NCBI GenBank assembly: GCA_021307315.1
Contig: JAJSPD010000007.1
Span: 930,001-994,000, forward strand
Length of the DNA: 64,000 nucleotides
Origin: Bisporella sp. PMI_857
Lineage: Eukaryota; Ascomycota; Leotiomycetes; Helotiales; Helotiaceae
Direction of reading: 5' to 3'
In this document: positions 34,106 to 44,445 of the stretch, in pieces
Layout of the letters: the number at the start of each line of letters is the position of its first letter
How positions within the stretch are numbered: position 1 is the stretch's first letter
Position numbers and translations under genes: made by a program
Notes under the pieces: model-generated
What the model saw: the letters and a program-made list of their open reading frames with translations, nothing else
What the model was told of the DNA's origin: nothing
Database searches by the model: none

Positions 34106-34264
34106 ATGTGCTTCTTCGACCAGACTCTTTATCGGTGCGGTGATTACAAATGGAAAACGTTCCGCCAACATTGTGCCAAGGACGACGTGTGGAAGGTGCC
34201 ACTTGATGCGTCAATGTGGTTGTTTACATTGATTGAAATGAAAGTTGATCCGGTTCGGCTTTAA
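34106..34264 (+). CDS. Met-Cys small cysteine-rich protein, C-terminus lost (52 aa)
   Basis: Begins MCFFDQTLYRCGDYKWKTFR and continues QHCAKDDVW. This matches the N-terminal half of a widespread small Pezizomycotina family (MCxxxxxxxxCGDxKWxxFRQHCxKE). The usual second half with further cysteines and a terminal CxxC is replaced by KVPLDASMWLFTLIEMKVDP. It is therefore probably a truncated copy read into unrelated sequence. Function of the family is unknown. Confidence 0.55.
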   Translation: MCFFDQTLYRCGDYKWKTFRQHCAKDDVWKVPLDASMWLFTLIEMKVDPVRL

Positions 34265-34387
34265 TTCCGACATGCATTAGAGATTCTCAAGACACAGCCG
34301 CCAAAGCCCGCATTGCGTATGGGCTGACACTTATCTCCTTGCGCTTGCTTGCTAAAATCATTGGCTCCCTGTGCTAACGAGCCATAA

Positions 34388-36330
34388 CTACTGTAGAAAT
34401 GGGTTATACACTCGACAGAGCTTACCATCCTCTTGCTGAACCCACTCTTCGCTTCCCACACATTGCGGGCACCACAGAAGACCCTCTAATTCGTACTTCT
34501 TCTTGATGGCGTGCAGTCGCCCATAGTTTGGTCCAAGAAGGACCATTGCCAACCAGGCTCAAGACTATTTGCCTTGACGCGAATCAATATGTCAGCACCG
34601 TATCCCCATTCCAGTCTCAAACAGAACGAGAGCATTGACATACCTCGTTCAAGTACGCCCCAGAGTCCGGATCCAGCCCTCTCAGAGCATTCAGCTTGTT
34701 GTAAGTCACGTCGTTGACAATCTGGGAAACTTGGTCTTTGGGTAGCGAGTGATCCCAAGCCTGCGAGGTTATGAAGTGTACGACACCGTCGCGCCAGGCT
34801 GGGTTCAACGCATTGTCGACTGGGGTCTTGCTAAGAGTCATTGTACCAGATACAGAAAAATTGGGAGATCCGTCCTAATTACGTTGGCATTTCGCGCACT
34901 CGTCAGCCAACCGCCTTGCCAGCTTGGCACTGGAATAGATGTCCAGACTCACCGATGGTGCCATCGCTTTTGGGCCGACTTGTTCCAGTGCTTCCGCCAG
35001 CAGTAGTGTTTTCTCCTTCACTGTTCGCCGTGTTATCAGCCTGGACGCGGTAATACTTGTTGTTACACCGCCCTTCCCTACTGGGTATAATGTGAGAAGC
35101 TCAGCGAACGACGTTATTGGCAGCGGTGCTAGTGTGTAGGTCACTATATCAATCGCGCTGGCGAGGAGCTTTTGAAGAGGCCGAGCGGCATTTTCGAACG
35201 TTCCATTGGCTCCGCCCCAGAGAAGCAGTGAGCCGCCGAAGGTGAGCATATTGCTAGACGGCGGGCCGGTGATGGTATAATAGCCATGGATGCCTTGGTC
35301 CTGCAAACCTGGTAGAAGGTAATGCAGCTGTGCAATCAGTTTCCACCAAACCTTCGAGGGGGTACTATTCCTCGCTGCAATATTAATTGCCCAAACCTCC
35401 ATTTTTGGCATCGGGTAGACCTTGACCGTAATGCTCACAATGACGCCAAAGGTACCGCCTCCTCCGCCAACGGCAATTAAGTTCTCCTTTATCATAGCAT
35501 CGAAGAGCTCGCCGTCTCGCACACCTGCACCGAGAGTGGCAGCCATGTGGCCAGTTTCGGTATTCTTGGAGCCACGAGTATGCGGCTTAAATGCTTCATG
35601 AACGTGGATGCTTTTCATATTGTGTGTCCAAATTCTGGTAGGCTGGTCGTTAGACATTGTTCATCGTTCAGGAAATCCCTCCATCAGATACTTACGACAG
35701 GGCCCCATATCCTACGTTCCTGTTCCGCCAGGGTTTGTTAGCAGGGTTATTAAGACAGCTTTGGTCATGTCTTTCGTTGTTCTCTTACCTTCCCGCCCCA
35801 TTGTGTCCCGTATTCTTTACAGTCAGGCGCAAATTCCATTTCCTTGCAAATTTCAGTGCAGCCTGCACATGGCCTGCATCGGTCGCGTTAATAACGTATG
35901 GAGGCAAGGAGCGAATGGAGCAGCCTCTCTCTCCGGCGTCCGGATCACCAGCAATACTCGTTCCGTTTGGGTAGATCGGATAGCAGCTATTATTTGCCCA
36001 GGGCGAGGTGACACTTATGGGGTCGGCCGAGTGGAAAGCGGAATTGGTCCAGTTCGCAATGACGACGTTGCAGGAAGTCTCGTCGTAGTTGGGCTCCGAA
36101 GGATAGCAAACGGATCCGGGGGCTGTAGAACGTATGAGCCTGCCAGATACAGTATTGTTAAGTGCATCCCATTCGACGGTCGACGGCCAGCACAGATCGG
36201 AAGGCGCCTGGTCATATAAGTACAACCCCCCCCCGGCAGTCTACGATGAACTTACACATTTGCAGGCCTCTGCGGCGGCTTTGCTAGCTCCCAACAAGAA
36301 AACGGAAAGGTAAACTCCAGGGCAACGCAT
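34388..36330 (-). pseudogene. Secreted FAD-linked oxidoreductase (BBE-like), deleted and frameshifted
   Basis: Exon 1 encodes a signal peptide (MRCPGVYLSVFLLGASKAAA). Later exons give the FAD_binding_4/BBE fold: DLCWPSTVEWDALN, GCSIRSLPPYVINATDAGHV, LRLTVKNTGHNGAGR, IWTHNMKSI, GAGVRDGELFDAMIKENLIA and GGGTFGVIVSITVKVYPMP. The C-terminal BBE part follows (YNKLNALRGLDPDSGAYLNE, then CVGSEEWVQQEDGKLCRV). Introns fit at five places. Two lesions are visible. First, AVGG joins GGGTFG directly, so roughly 55 residues of the FAD-binding core are missing. Second, TTCTTGGACC lacks one base where FFGPNY is expected, shifting the frame near 34530. Such enzymes oxidise alcohols, sugars or alkaloid-like metabolites; this copy is very unlikely to work. 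Confidence 0.8.
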
Positions 36331-38751
36331 GTTGATAGTATGCAACGCGAGCTTATGCTTGGCCAACAGTAAAGGTGGCGGGACTCCCGACTTTATACTG
36401 AAAGGGTGTCATGATTTCGGACTCGAAGGTGATCTGCATCATGGGCTCTGCTTATTCACTTTTTATAACACTGCTGCAGTCATATCTTTCTGGCCCGAAC
36501 TCGCTGCTAGAGTTACTGAGTAGTCTGGCTCCGCTATATACTTCGTACCCATGCTCGACACGAATCAAACGCCATCCCGTTATTGTGGAGCAACCGCAGC
36601 AGCCTAGCAGAAATATAGTTCATCTACGTCCCGCTCCTGGCCAGGTCAGCAATGCAATGTTGTTTCTTGTGCTTCGTAGCTGTCGCTCCGATGACTTTGG
36701 ACTGATTGCCACGCATTGATGCAATATGCGTTAATGACTCCGATACCGTGTGTTCGTAAATCGGATAGAGTGTTGAGCCGAGCTAACCGACTTACTTAGG
36801 TTATTGGATTAATGAATCCACTGTGCCTTTCACCACTTTCAATCTCACTGAAAAATTTATCAAAACATGGGGGGAGTATAGTGTAGAGCTGTGCTTTCTC
36901 AATCAGGCTATGAATACAGGAACGAGGGAGTAAAAGGCTTCGGCACATCACCGCAGCTGGTGCAAGGCGCATGCCTTCAAAACAGCGCTAAAATTCGCGC
37001 AAAGCCAATCCGTCGCTTAAAAGGCATGCCGATGAACAAGCAAGTTGGTAAATTCTTCTCCTGTCGTACTCGTACTTAGTTGCCTGATTCGTCTTAGTGC
37101 TATTATTTGGAGCACATATCTGGGGACAAGTGAGAAGTCATAGCGGCACGTAACGTGCCGAAAGGTACGTGCATGCATCAGCCTCAGGCCTAGACAAATA
37201 CCATTCGAGTGGAGTTTCGCATGAGTATGGCCTATGACCCCTTTTCCAGACGTAGATAACCCGAGTATGCGCCGGATGCGGCTTGGACGCGTGAATATCA
37301 TCATCCACCCAGCTGCGCGGGGTTGTGGGGATGCGGGGGCTCCATCGCGTACAGTTAACAATTTCACCGAGTCGAAAGGACAAGAACTGCAGTGAAGGTG
37401 AGGATTCTGAACGGGGTATCTTTGCACGAGAGAGCACTAGACCCAAGGAGGTCATCATGACCTCCGTTCATATAGCATAATGTATTTGTCTGTGAGTATA
37501 AGACCCTAACCAATTCTCTCCCTAGTTGTGACACCCAAGACTGTTCAAGGTCCACCAACACCTCAGTTCCAAGGCGAAGATCCCAAAGTTCTCAATGGCG
37601 AGATTACATGCCGTAAGCTCTTTGATTTTGTTGCCAGTTCCCAGATCGCCACCCTCTGACACCCCTAGTTTCTTTTGCTCGCGATCTCCTTTGGCGCGAT
37701 TCAAAGTGTCTGTGCAACTTCAACAGATAGATCCATAGGCTCTTTCGAAAGACCCCCTGTCGACTGTCGGCCAAAGTTTAGATATTGGTATGTTTTTCCA
37801 TAGCCCTAAGTAGCAGTGCATTTGGTGACAGTGAGTTTCAGGCTCCCAGATGCCAGTGTTGATCCTGTGGCCGTTGCCGCTAACATGAAGTCCATTGGTT
37901 TCATTGAGAGTGGACAGCTAGCTGCCTAGTCAGTCTTATACCCAAAGTCACGAACAAAAAACTCCTGTCAATCCATATGTGTATATGCATAGATAGAAGC
38001 CAGACCACGCGCAGGTGACTGAGGACTGAGGTATGGTAGAGTAGGAGACGTTGGGCGTGTCACTTCCTGTGTCTCCCAAATTCGTCAGTCCCAGTAGTTG
38101 GACTCTTACTGTGGCCACTGTCTTTCATAGGGCTAGCAATTACTGTTTGTTTCAAGTGGGCGAAAAACGGTTGAAGAAAAAGTTACCACCACACTCCTTC
38201 ATGGGTGCGAGGGCTAGAACTAACCTAGTTTGCGATTTTCCCGATTTGGGAGTATCAAAAAATACATGAATCATTCTTGATTGATTTGACGTTGCGCATT
38301 TGCATTTCTGGCTGGTTTAACAAGTGCGTTGAAGAGTCCGATCATTGATGCGCGTAGGGGAGTTTGAGGCTGACTTCAGAGGGCCCGGCCAATCCGATAA
38401 TATGCGATCTTATTTCCAGCTCGCAGGTTTGAATTTATATACTGATGCCGTATATTATCTTGTGCTTATATACGCCTTTTTTAAACTGAGAACTTGATTA
38501 TTAAATTAGTTGATTAAAAACAGATTTAATGATTTTTTTTTTCAGCTATAGTCCATGCCATTTTACATACAAATTATCATCAAAACAGGTCTGATTTGAT
38601 GACTGCCTACTGGATAGGGATATAGTCATAAAAACGTAACAATATAGCCTTTAAATTTAACCCTAAACTTTCAGATATAATCGGTTATTCGTGCACCCAG
38701 GTAAACCCACACCTATTAAACTAAATAAATATCTACAAATAAAGCTTGAGC
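36331..38751. other. No confident gene
   Basis: Frames on the - strand at 37017-37704 are long for chance (for example 37138-37458) but carry no motif I recognise. The last 350 bp (38400-38750) are AT-rich. Nothing else is seen. Confidence 0.35.
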
Positions 38752-40172
38752 TTATTGTAAAATAGATACTGTTCTTGACGCCGGTGCAAAAACAATTACA
38801 CCAAGCTGATCTACCTCGCATGAAGGAACATATCCTAGTTTTACCCGGACTTGTCGCATCCTTAATGCCTTATCAATACCGCTCTCTGTGCTAGGCCCGC
38901 GCTCCACAGCATCAAAATATGGTGAATCTCTTGTAAGGCTTGCCACCGAGCCAAGTAGGTCTGGCCCTCTCCGCCAGCGTCTAAAAACTAATGGTACAAG
39001 CGATGCAACTACCATTACGGCGTCGCCGATAAAGAAAAGAACCATCCATATGAAACTGATTGTATAATGCGCAGGTATTTTAAATTTTGTGGTCTGGTTT
39101 GCGCAACTGAATACGAAGCTGAATATGGTCTGGTTTGAGACTGAAGCACCAGGGCATACGAGATAAGCATCTTCCTGGTCGGTGTTGCCCAGGAGAACCC
39201 TGTGTCCTATTGTATTAGAGATATACCATGTATTAAGTATGAGTGTAAAGCGTTGCGTAAAAATACCATTTGGAGGCATATCAGCCAAAACTCCAGAAGG
39301 GGCTTGGAAATCGGGATCGTTAATGTTAGGGTTTTGAAGGAGCAACTCAATCCATGGAGCAGTAGATGGTAGCGTAGGATCCCCAAGGCCGAAGTTTCCA
39401 AGAGCAATAGGAAACTCATTTATCAAGTATTTCCAAGTCATATTCATTGTCGGTACGTCTTCACACAGTGATGTTAAGTTCATATATTTTTGTACGGCAG
39501 TAAAGTTCTGGTTAGGGCTTTGGCGCATAGCTGTGGCTGCACATAAACCCCTTGTCGGGCGGGTACCCTCCTGGCTGCAAGTGACGTTCACATCATAATA
39601 CTTCATAGATAATGTACATTGAGTGGTTGATAGTACCTGAGTTTCCCAGCCTGCAGTACCATATGCAATAACTGGGGAAAATATTCCGAAGATAAAGTTT
39701 GGACGTATACCCTCTTGAGGGTTTAAATAGACACTCGTATTCCAAGATGTGGTGGTATCAATGAAGAATCCGGCATCTGAAATAGGATCCATCAATAACT
39801 CTCCATCCATATAGGCTCTCCTTGAAAGATTGTAATAAGGAAATAGATCTTGTAAAGCTTGTAGATAAGGGGCTTGGTCGTATTCTGGCTTATAGTGCAC
39901 AACTAGAGTCTTGTAGTATAAGTGCATCCAGGCTTGAATTTCTACACTAGGTGTGCAGACTGTGTTATTAAGCTGGTCTATTTCAGTGCAATTTGTCCAG
40001 ATCGGTATATTCTCCCAAGAAGAGCAATTCTACAAAGTGTTAAAGGCTGCTATACACAGCTTAACAACTGGTAGCGATAAGATCTTTTACTTACAGACAA
40101 GTCTAGGTATGCAGAATGCATTTCTATATTGCTTGAAGCAATATCGCTTGAAGCAATAGATTGATCAAGCAT
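38752..40172 (-). CDS. Glycosylated membrane protein, fungus-specific (5' end uncertain)
   Basis: Exons are 40172-40095 and 40029-38752, with a 65-bp GTAAGT/TTTGTAG intron and phase 0. The long extracellular-type part carries many N-x-S/T sites (NLS, NTS, NVT, NMT, NQT) and several cysteines (CTEIDQLNNTVC). One hydrophobic segment follows, FIWMVLFFIGDAVMVVASLV (near residues 340-360), then a basic cytoplasmic tail with GPDLLGSVASLTRDSPY and a VRVKLGYV motif. This matches the C-terminal portion of a Pezizomycotina membrane-protein family that normally has an additional N-terminal transmembrane region. None is found here, so the 5' part may be lost or in an unseen exon. Function unknown. Confidence 0.6.
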
Positions 40173-40255
40173 AAATAAAGGAATGCCGATAAGACTGGTA
40201 TAGTTTGACTACTATATTAGACCAGGGAACCTGAAGCCAGTTTTCTGGGTTCTTA

Positions 40256-40666
40256 ATGTGCTTTTCGGGACCTGGCCAGGAAAGTAGATATTACACTGAA
40301 ACATTCCGCGACGTGCCTTGCATCGTCGATGGCTTTGACATGGTCCTTAATCACGATTTTTACATCGCAGTGTATCCGGACAGGGTTCCGCCTATGTTAA
40401 TGATTAGGAACGTGGGAAAGAAAAGTCTGAAGGTATGACTTCGTTTAGTACTTACTTTTGGGCTTCTCTGAGACTAATTCGAACAAGATCAGAAGCGGCA
40501 AAGAGAAGCGCGTCTGCGAAGACAAGAAGAGAGTGCGCAGCGACAGGAGGCAGAGCGTCGAGAAGAGCTTCGAGCAGCTGAGGATAAGAGACAAGCTGAG
40601 GAGGCATGGTATGGCTATCATTCGAATCATTCCTCGGGAGGAAATAGTGGCTCCTCTGGCTACTAA
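40256..40666 (+). CDS. Small two-exon protein with charged helical tail (116 aa)
   Basis: Exon 1 is 40256-40432 (starts MCFSGPGQESRYYTE) and exon 2 is 40493-40666. The 60-bp intron has GTATGA, an ACTAATT branch site and ATCAG. The second exon encodes a highly charged helix (RQREARLRRQEESAQRQEAE) and ends YGYHSNHSSGGNSGSSGY. Short Met-Cys-Phe proteins with a Tyr-rich start and a charged helix are frequent in filamentous ascomycetes, with unknown role. The splice is inferred from composition and consensus only. Confidence 0.5.
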
Positions 40667-40853
40667 GTTCAAGATGACGAATGGAAACTGCTGCTGTCAC
40701 GAACGAGTGTAGCATGCTCGATCATGAGATGAGTTTGAGAGTAGCGGGAGTTCATGGGTACTTGCACCGAAGAAAAAAGTTTAAATAAGTAGAAAGTCCA
40801 ATAGCAACATTTGCGTGTGCCCCTTACCTCATGATTTGTCGCATAGGAAAGGG

Positions 40854-41389
40854 TTAAGATGAAGTGCTTCCTACAAAGACTACCTGCACGCTTGCGAACC
40901 TATCAGACTAAGATGTTAGCGACGGTCTGAGGCAGGATAATAAATCACTCACGCAGCAGTTGCAGCAAATATCTCAATTCTCTTCGCCTCCGTAGTTACC
41001 ATTAACGCCAAAGCGAACAGCACAGTGAACAGAGCGATCATGCCCAACCTTATCAACATTTCACGAACTGAATACAGGACTATAACAGCCAGAACTGGCA
41101 ACAACGAAGAGGTGGCTGTCCCAATCATATCAGCTACCCTGATCACAATCTTCTCGTCGTACACATATATCATGCTCTCCTCATCGACAGGTCGATGACG
41201 ACACTGCATCCTCAATTTGTGGCAAAGTGCTGTCAGAGGTTTCCGCAGGACTCTTGTGAACGAATCAGCCACTATTCTGTCAGGTTTGATGACCAGCAAG
41301 TCCTTCCCTTCTTTCCAGACGTTTCTGTCCAAACCTTCGAGGGCACAATTACCCTGTCTCGCATCGACACTCGGTTTTTCAACTCTCCG
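40854..41389 (-). pseudogene. C-terminal part of a DUF6594 membrane protein
   Basis: Reads LEGLDRNVWKEGKDLLVIKP, then the transmembrane core MIGTATSSLLPVLAVIVLYS and MLIRLGMIALFTVLFALALM, then KRIEIFAATAA. After an intron (40952-40900) it ends FASVQVVFVGSTSS. This is the characteristic three-helix end of DUF6594 proteins. The N-terminal half of the family (GYPxLAxF..., L.YLQ.EL..LE) is not upstream, because the AAA ATPase gene starts its 3' end within 45 bp. A matching N-terminal half lies at 53316-53660 on the same strand. Confidence 0.65.
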
Positions 41390-41430
41390 TTAACTACCGA
41401 CCCCAAATACTACACATTCGAGAGTTATTC

Positions 41431-43664
41431 TCATATGTCTGGCTTCCTTTGCTCAATAGCAAGCACGGTGTCCACGTGTCCCCTATTCAGTACCATCTTT
41501 TTTCTGCTCGCCAGCAACCGTGCCATCTTCAAGATATTTTTAATTTGCCGTCCATTCAACGGCACGGAGGCCAGATAGTCAAGGTCCTCTTTCGAGAAAC
41601 CGGCACCTTGCGAGCTGAGCTTCAAAAAGTTACACCATATATGACGGCGGGACATCATGGTAAGGGGAAGGTATTCCATCGAGATGTGGATACGCGATTG
41701 AAAAGCTGGGTCGATATTGTCGGGGCAGTTAGTCGTCATAAACAAGATGCCTTCATAGAATTCTAGAGTCCGCAGGAAGATGGAAACAATTCTGTTGCGG
41801 TCTAGGTCATGCGTTGAGCGCTTCTCGAGGAATACATCACATTCGTCGAGAAGGAGAATGGCATTCCACCGGGCGACGAGCTCTAGGATATTCGTAAGGT
41901 GAGACTCCACCTCGCGTGCGTTAGACCCAAAATCGCCGGAGCTTATCGAATGCAGAGGCACTTGCAGGTCCTCTGCCACCGCCTCAGCAGTTAGGGTCTT
42001 GCCAACGCCAGGGGGTCCGTGAAGGAGTATTATGACACCTCTGCCCTTGCCTTGGATAACGTCATCATCGGCATCGCGGCTCTGGACTTTCAACTCCGCA
42101 AAACCAAGTATAAGGTCTTTGTCATCCTCGGGGAGAATGAGATGGTCAAATGCGTCGGTATTCCACGTGATATCTGAGACAAAGTCGACAAAGAAGTCAA
42201 GCCACCGCTTCCGTTTGAGGGAGTACCCGCGAACTCTGCCCGTGCAGAGCATCTGATGGTATGGAGTAAGTTTCAACCAAGTGGCCTCATTAGAGTTTGG
42301 GGGTGACTTCTTCACAACCTCTTCCATGTCATCGTTTGGGCTGGTGAGATCATGCTTGTACTTATAGTCGGAAAGCATGGCAATATCCTTGAGACTGAAA
42401 GTTCGCACGCGTCTGGCAGAATAGGGACTGAAGCGGTTGAATGCATCGGTGTCGATAATGATGCGGCCTGAGACGTGGATCGGCACTTCGCGGCCTTCGT
42501 GGTTCCAAGCAATGCCAAAGCCCGAATATCTGCACCAGCATTTTAACAAATGATCCAAATGGATTCAAACACAACTTACGCCTTATAATGGTAGCCACAG
42601 AGAGACTCGAACTTCCTCCCACGCTCAATCAACTCCGTTGTAATCGAGTTTTTGGATTTATGGAATCGTAAAGGGAAAGTGCTGAGCGACTCTATCTTCT
42701 TCGTTCCGTGGAATTCGTCGAGATTGATATTCACAGTTCGACGGCCAAAATACTTTCCGCTCCAGTCAACACATTCACACCTGAGCCGCAAGCGCAAGAC
42801 TTCGCCATCACTCGCATATTCCAAACTCTGGAGTTCAAAGACAGCCTGCTGACCGTCGTTGTCGGACACCACAAGGCCGCCGGGTTGATATAGCATCCAC
42901 AAGTGGTTGAAAGTAATGACTTGTTGGACAAAATAATCCTCAAATGCCTTGATATTATCGCCAATCTCGCGCTTGAGGACGTCGTGAAGCAGGGTTGTAT
43001 GCTCCTTTGTTGTCTGATCGATATCCATTCTCTTTATGAACTTGAGAAGTTCTGCCCACCTGTGCACAAAGGGCTTAAAGGGCGACTCAAATTCTAGCCT
43101 CGACAATTCGCAAGTGATTCCGGGATAGTCCATGAGGACGTATCTGTCGAGTGCCTTCTTTAGCCAGGGACTTTGGATGATGATCGATTCCGCCTTGAAT
43201 TTCTTCCGGCTGTCCCAACTCTTCTTGTATCGAATGATGAGAGCGTATTTGGCTGTCTCCTCATTCTCAGCCGCATCAGGGGCGTCCTCGGGATACTTTC
43301 CCACCCACGCCCAGTCCTTGTCGGAATCCGATTTCCACCAGTACAGGTTCTTGGCGGAGCTTATAGAACCGTTAGTCGTGGTATTGACTGCTTTGGAGGA
43401 TTCACTGCCGACAATAGCTTGTGGCCCATTGGTGCCAGTTGTTGAATGGCCCTCAATGCTGTCCTTAGTACCATCCTCTATGTTGTCGCTCGTATCGTGC
43501 CTATTGTTATCCTCACTGGAACTATTCTGGAAATACTTAGCACTGCCCCGGGATTTGTTGTTGACGCCATCATTGGCGTCGTCGTTGGTTGCATTTTTCT
43601 CCCGCAGAAGGCTAGAGGTGTTTGAGACGAAGTCGACATCGGAAGAATCGTCATGGGTCGCCAT
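41431..43664 (-). CDS. AAA ATPase, fungal type with long N-terminal region (727 aa, two exons)
   Basis: Exons are 43664-42580 and 42529-41431, with a 50-bp GTAAGT/TGCAG intron and phase 2 joined correctly. The first 110 residues are Ser/Asn/Asp-rich and disordered. Residues about 200-450 are the fungus-specific region preceding the ATPase (VITFNHLWMLYQPGGLVVSD, then GFGIAWNHEGREVPIHVSGR). The ATPase core has Walker A GPPGVGKT, Walker B AILLLDECDVFLE, sensor-1 FMTTNCPDNID and arginine-finger region AFQSRIHIS. All key residues are present, so it should hydrolyse ATP. The family is abundant in filamentous fungi and related in core sequence to Bcs1-like/ClpB-type AAA proteins, but has no defined substrate. 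The gene appears intact. Confidence 0.85.
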
Positions 43665-43951
43665 TGCAACGAGAAAGGGGATGCCAAGCTATGGCACGTC
43701 GAGAACAGCAGCGCAACTGAATCCTTTGGACTACCTCAAAGTGGGGATGGGCCTTTGTTATCGTGACCGCAGGTAATCGCAATTGCTTGATGTCTCCAGT
43801 CTCGCGGCGCATCTCCCTAAAAACCGCAATTTTATGGGCATGGGCTGGACTTGGTGCACACCGCTATCGAGGCATTGCTAACGTGGCAGTGCTGACGTGG
43901 CTGAGCAAAGATCTGCTTTGTGAAAATCTCTCGTTCCTGAAGTCCGCGTAT
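43665..43951. other. 5' region shared by the AAA and HET genes
   Basis: The AAA ATPase (-) and the HET gene (+) are divergent, separated by about 780 bp that includes the minisatellite at 43952-44111. No gene is seen. Confidence 0.4.
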
Positions 43952-44111
43952 AAGTGAGGCTTCAGCAAAGTGAGGCTTCAGCAAAGTGAGGCTTCAGCAA
44001 AGTGAGGCTTCAGCAAAGTGAGGCTTCAGCAAAGTGAGGCTTCAGCAAAGTGAGGCTTCAGCAAAGTGAGGCTTCAGCAAAGTGAGGCTTCAGCAAAGTG
44101 AGGCTCGGCAA
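43952..44111. repeat. Minisatellite, nine identical 16-bp units plus one variant
   Basis: AAGTGAGGCTTCAGCA is repeated perfectly nine times (43952-44095), followed by a diverged tenth copy and a half copy. Perfect identity implies recent expansion. It lies between the divergent AAA and HET genes. Confidence 0.95.
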
Positions 44112-44445
44112 TAAAAAGTGAGGTTGGCACAGGCAACCACTGGCGCCCAACTTGCTGCCCCCATCCACATAAAGGAGCAATTGCTGCCTACTCGTACATT
44201 CAGTGTAATAGGATGCTCCGATTGGTTCTATGTAGTGTTGGCTAATCTTGAATCCGCGTCATGCATTCGATACCTCATGTCCCGCCACCTCAAAGCCTTA
44301 AACATTCATGTCTGACCTCGTCATCTTACTTGCGTTCGTCTAAACCGTTACCATCGATTCAGTATCCCCTCTTCTGTATTTCATTCTTTCAGCTGCGACC
44401 GGAAATCCGAAGGCTCAGTTGCTAACCTGCCTGGTCTTCACGGCT

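Noticed and set aside
35608..36219. 203-codon frame on the + strand
   Set aside because: It is the antisense shadow of the FAD oxidoreductase pseudogene.
37017..37704. Hypothetical gene on the - strand
   Set aside because: The frames are open but in different phases, with no consensus splice joins or recognisable domain.
43132..43776. 214-codon frame on the + strand
   Set aside because: It is the antisense shadow of the AAA ATPase first exon.
43952..44111. CRISPR-like array
   Set aside because: The repeats are head-to-tail with no spacers, and the host is eukaryotic; it is a minisatellite.
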